The translations under genes were made by a program, and so were the position numbers. From Planctomycetia bacterium (GTDB taxonomy: Bacteria > Planctomycetota > Phycisphaerae > UBA1845 > UTPLA1), in the NCBI GenBank assembly GCA_015200345.1, contig CP054187.1, forward strand, positions 2,650,470-2,714,469: DNA of 64,000 bases, written 5' to 3'. Under the pieces are notes generated by a model. The model saw nothing but the letters and a program-made list of their open reading frames with translations. It was not told the DNA's origin and made no database searches. Below are positions 62,650 through 64,000 of the stretch, one piece after another (positions within the stretch are counted from its first letter, which is position 1; each line of letters starts with the position of its first letter).

Positions 62650-64000
62650 CTATGCCTCGCTGGCCTGATGGCTCTTCAGCAATCCGTATTGATCCATGCG
62701 GTAGCGCAACTGGTCGCGGGTGAGATGCAGCAGTTTCGCCGCGCGGGTCTGATTGTTGTCGGTCATCGCCAGGGCCTGGCGCACGAGGGATTCCTCGACA
62801 TCTTTCAGGCTCACGCCGCCGGGCGGCAATTCGAATTGCACGGAGTTGCCGTTTGCACTGGCCCCATGGCCGATGACGAGGTCTTCGGGACCGATCATAG
62901 GTTGTTTGCATAGCAGCACAGCGCGTTCCATGGCGTTGCGCAGCTCGCGCACGTTTCCGGGCCAGGTGTATCGCATCAGTTTCTCGACGGCCGCCGGCAC
63001 CAGCCCGCGCACGTCGCGCCGGAACTCCTTCGCGAACGTCCCGACGTAATAATCCGCCAGAAGTCGAATGTCGTCGCCCCGCTCGCGCAGCGGCGGCAGA
63101 TCGACGGCGATGATGTTCAGCCGATAGAACAGGTCCTCGCGGAACTTGCCCTCGGCGATCAGCTTGTTCACGTCGCGATTGGTCGCCGCGATCACGCGCA
63201 CGTCCACGGTGAGGTCCGTCGTGCCGCCGACACGCCGAAACGCGCGCTCTTCGAGGAAACGCAGAAGCTTGGCCTGCAACGCGGGCGGCATGTCGCCGAC
63301 TTCGTCGAGGAACACCGTGCCGCCGTCGGCCAGTTCGAGCAGCCCCTTTTTGCGCTGCTTGGCATCGGTGAAGGCCCCGCGCTCGTGGCCGAACAGCTCG
63401 CTTTCCAGCAGGTGCTCCGATAGGGCGGTGCAGGTGATGTTCATGAACGGTCGCCCGGCGCGGTCGGAATTGTAGTGAATCGTCTTGGCGACGAGGTCCT
63501 TGCCGGTGCCGCTCTCGCCGCGAAGAAACACGGTGGACGAACCGCTGCTCGCCACGTCGCGGATCAGCTCGAACAACCGTGCCATGGCCGGGCAGCGCCC
63601 GAGGATACGGTCGAATCCAAAGCGTTCCTGCATCTGACCGCGCAGATCGCGCAGCTCGCGGCGCAGGCGGGTCGTCTCCAGCACCTTTGCGACGGTGAGC
63701 ATCAGGGCGTCCATCTTGAATGGCTTGCTGACGTAGTCGTAGGCGCCCAGGCGCATGGCCTCGACGGCGTTATCGACGTTGCTGTAGGCCGTCATCATGA
63801 GCACGACGATCTCGGTATCCTGCTCGCGGATCTTGCGCAGCACCTCGAGGCCGGTGCGGTCAGGCAGCTTGTAATCGAGCATGACGAGATCGAAGGTCGC
63901 CGCGGCGAGCTTGGCGAGGCCTTCGTCGGCCGTCGCCGCTTCCTCGACGGCGTAACCCTCTTCCTGGAAGCGCTGCAACAACGACCAGCGGATGAGCTTT
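62650..64000 (-). CDS. Sigma-54-dependent response regulator (NtrC family), N-terminus cut
   Basis: The gene runs off the right edge; the last 450 codons are seen. The receiver domain is nearly complete (phospho-Asp in LVMLDYKLPD, switch Thr in MMTAYS, Lys in YVSKPFKMD). The AAA+ domain has Walker A GESGTGKD, Walker B GGTVFLDEVGDM and the sensor region AATNRDV. The sigma-54 contact loop reads GAFTDA, where GAFTGA is canonical. A Fis-type HTH (TRAAKLLHLTRDQLRYRM) ends the protein. It should activate sigma-54 promoters in response to a histidine kinase encoded elsewhere. The in-frame sequence at the edge reads KLIRWSLLQRF, so only a few start residues are missing. Confidence 0.92.
   Translation of the reverse strand, partial: KLIRWSLLQRFQEEGYAVEEAATADEGLAKLAAATFDLVMLDYKLPDRTGLEVLRKIREQDTEIVVLMMTAYSNVDNAVEAMRLGAYDYVSKPFKMDALMLTVAKVLETTRLRRELRDLRGQMQERFGFDRILGRCPAMARLFELIRDVASSGSSTVFLRGESGTGKDLVAKTIHYNSDRAGRPFMNITCTALSEHLLESELFGHERGAFTDAKQRKKGLLELADGGTVFLDEVGDMPPALQAKLLRFLEERAFRRVGGTTDLTVDVRVIAATNRDVNKLIAEGKFREDLFYRLNIIAVDLPPLRERGDDIRLLADYYVGTFAKEFRRDVRGLVPAAVEKLMRYTWPGNVRELRNAMERAVLLCKQPMIGPEDLVIGHGASANGNSVQFELPPGGVSLKDVEESLVRQALAMTDNNQTRAAKLLHLTRDQLRYRMDQYGLLKSHQASEA

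Overview
The window is GC-rich, densely coded DNA from a free-living, Gram-negative-type bacterium. I place it in the phylum Planctomycetota, most likely near Phycisphaerae; this is inferred from gene content, not from a marker search. The supporting content is: a secreted protein with dockerin-like DxDxDG loops around a cupredoxin domain, a large zinc-finger/Ser-Thr kinase/TPR protein translationally coupled to an ECF sigma factor, two GroEL paralogues, an SxtJ/DUF5989/carbamoyltransferase cassette, a shortened GlmU-like protein, and many starts with weak Shine-Dalgarno sequences. No phage, plasmid, insertion sequence, rRNA or CRISPR array was seen. Two short palindromic repeat families are scattered through the window.

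Layout. 1-2.4 kb: tail of an EEP-family hydrolase, a leader-like non-coding stretch, two tandem 36-residue hydrophobic microproteins, a strong terminator, then accD. 2.9-6.5 kb: the carbamoyltransferase/SxtJ/DUF5989 cassette meeting an EamA transporter tail to tail. 6.9-13.8 kb: a proteostasis block on the minus strand (groEL2, groES, groEL1, terminator, dnaJ, grpE, FmdB-like zinc ribbon). 14.2-24 kb: Rieske oxygenase carrying an in-frame repeat, an MlaE permease without partners, a HEAT lipoprotein/RsbW/STAS anti-sigma operon, an alpha/beta hydrolase, a GH3-like enzyme that also carries an in-frame repeat, a DAACS symporter and citrate synthase. 24.3-30.7 kb: NCS2-like permease, two VOC proteins, tRNA-Pro, a NitT/TauT-type ABC transporter and a terminator-bracketed 50-residue microprotein.

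30.8-37.8 kb is a long minus-strand information-processing operon: tRNA-Gln, glmU-like, prs, rplY, pth, rpsF, ssb, rpsR, rplI, dnaB. 38.4-46.2 kb holds a TolC-like lipoprotein with an unknown multispanning membrane protein, then WYL regulator, dtd, a small membrane protein and a DinG-type helicase, mostly with overlapping start and stop codons. 46.2-51.2 kb has a beta-hydroxyacid dehydrogenase and two secreted peptidases (S46 and M2). 51.3-54.2 kb is the def-fmt-rsmB translation cluster. 54.4-56.8 kb holds a TPR protein, rpsT and a short TlyA-like methyltransferase. 56.9-64 kb ends with the cupredoxin/dockerin protein, the kinase/sigma pair and a sigma-54-type response regulator cut by the window edge.

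The points most worth following are the tandem 36-residue microproteins, the second microprotein between two terminators behind the ABC transporter, the two repeat families that have entered coding sequence in frame, and the carbamoyltransferase cassette. Motifs, overlaps, hairpins and identities were read by eye. Family names are from recognition of motifs, not from a database search.
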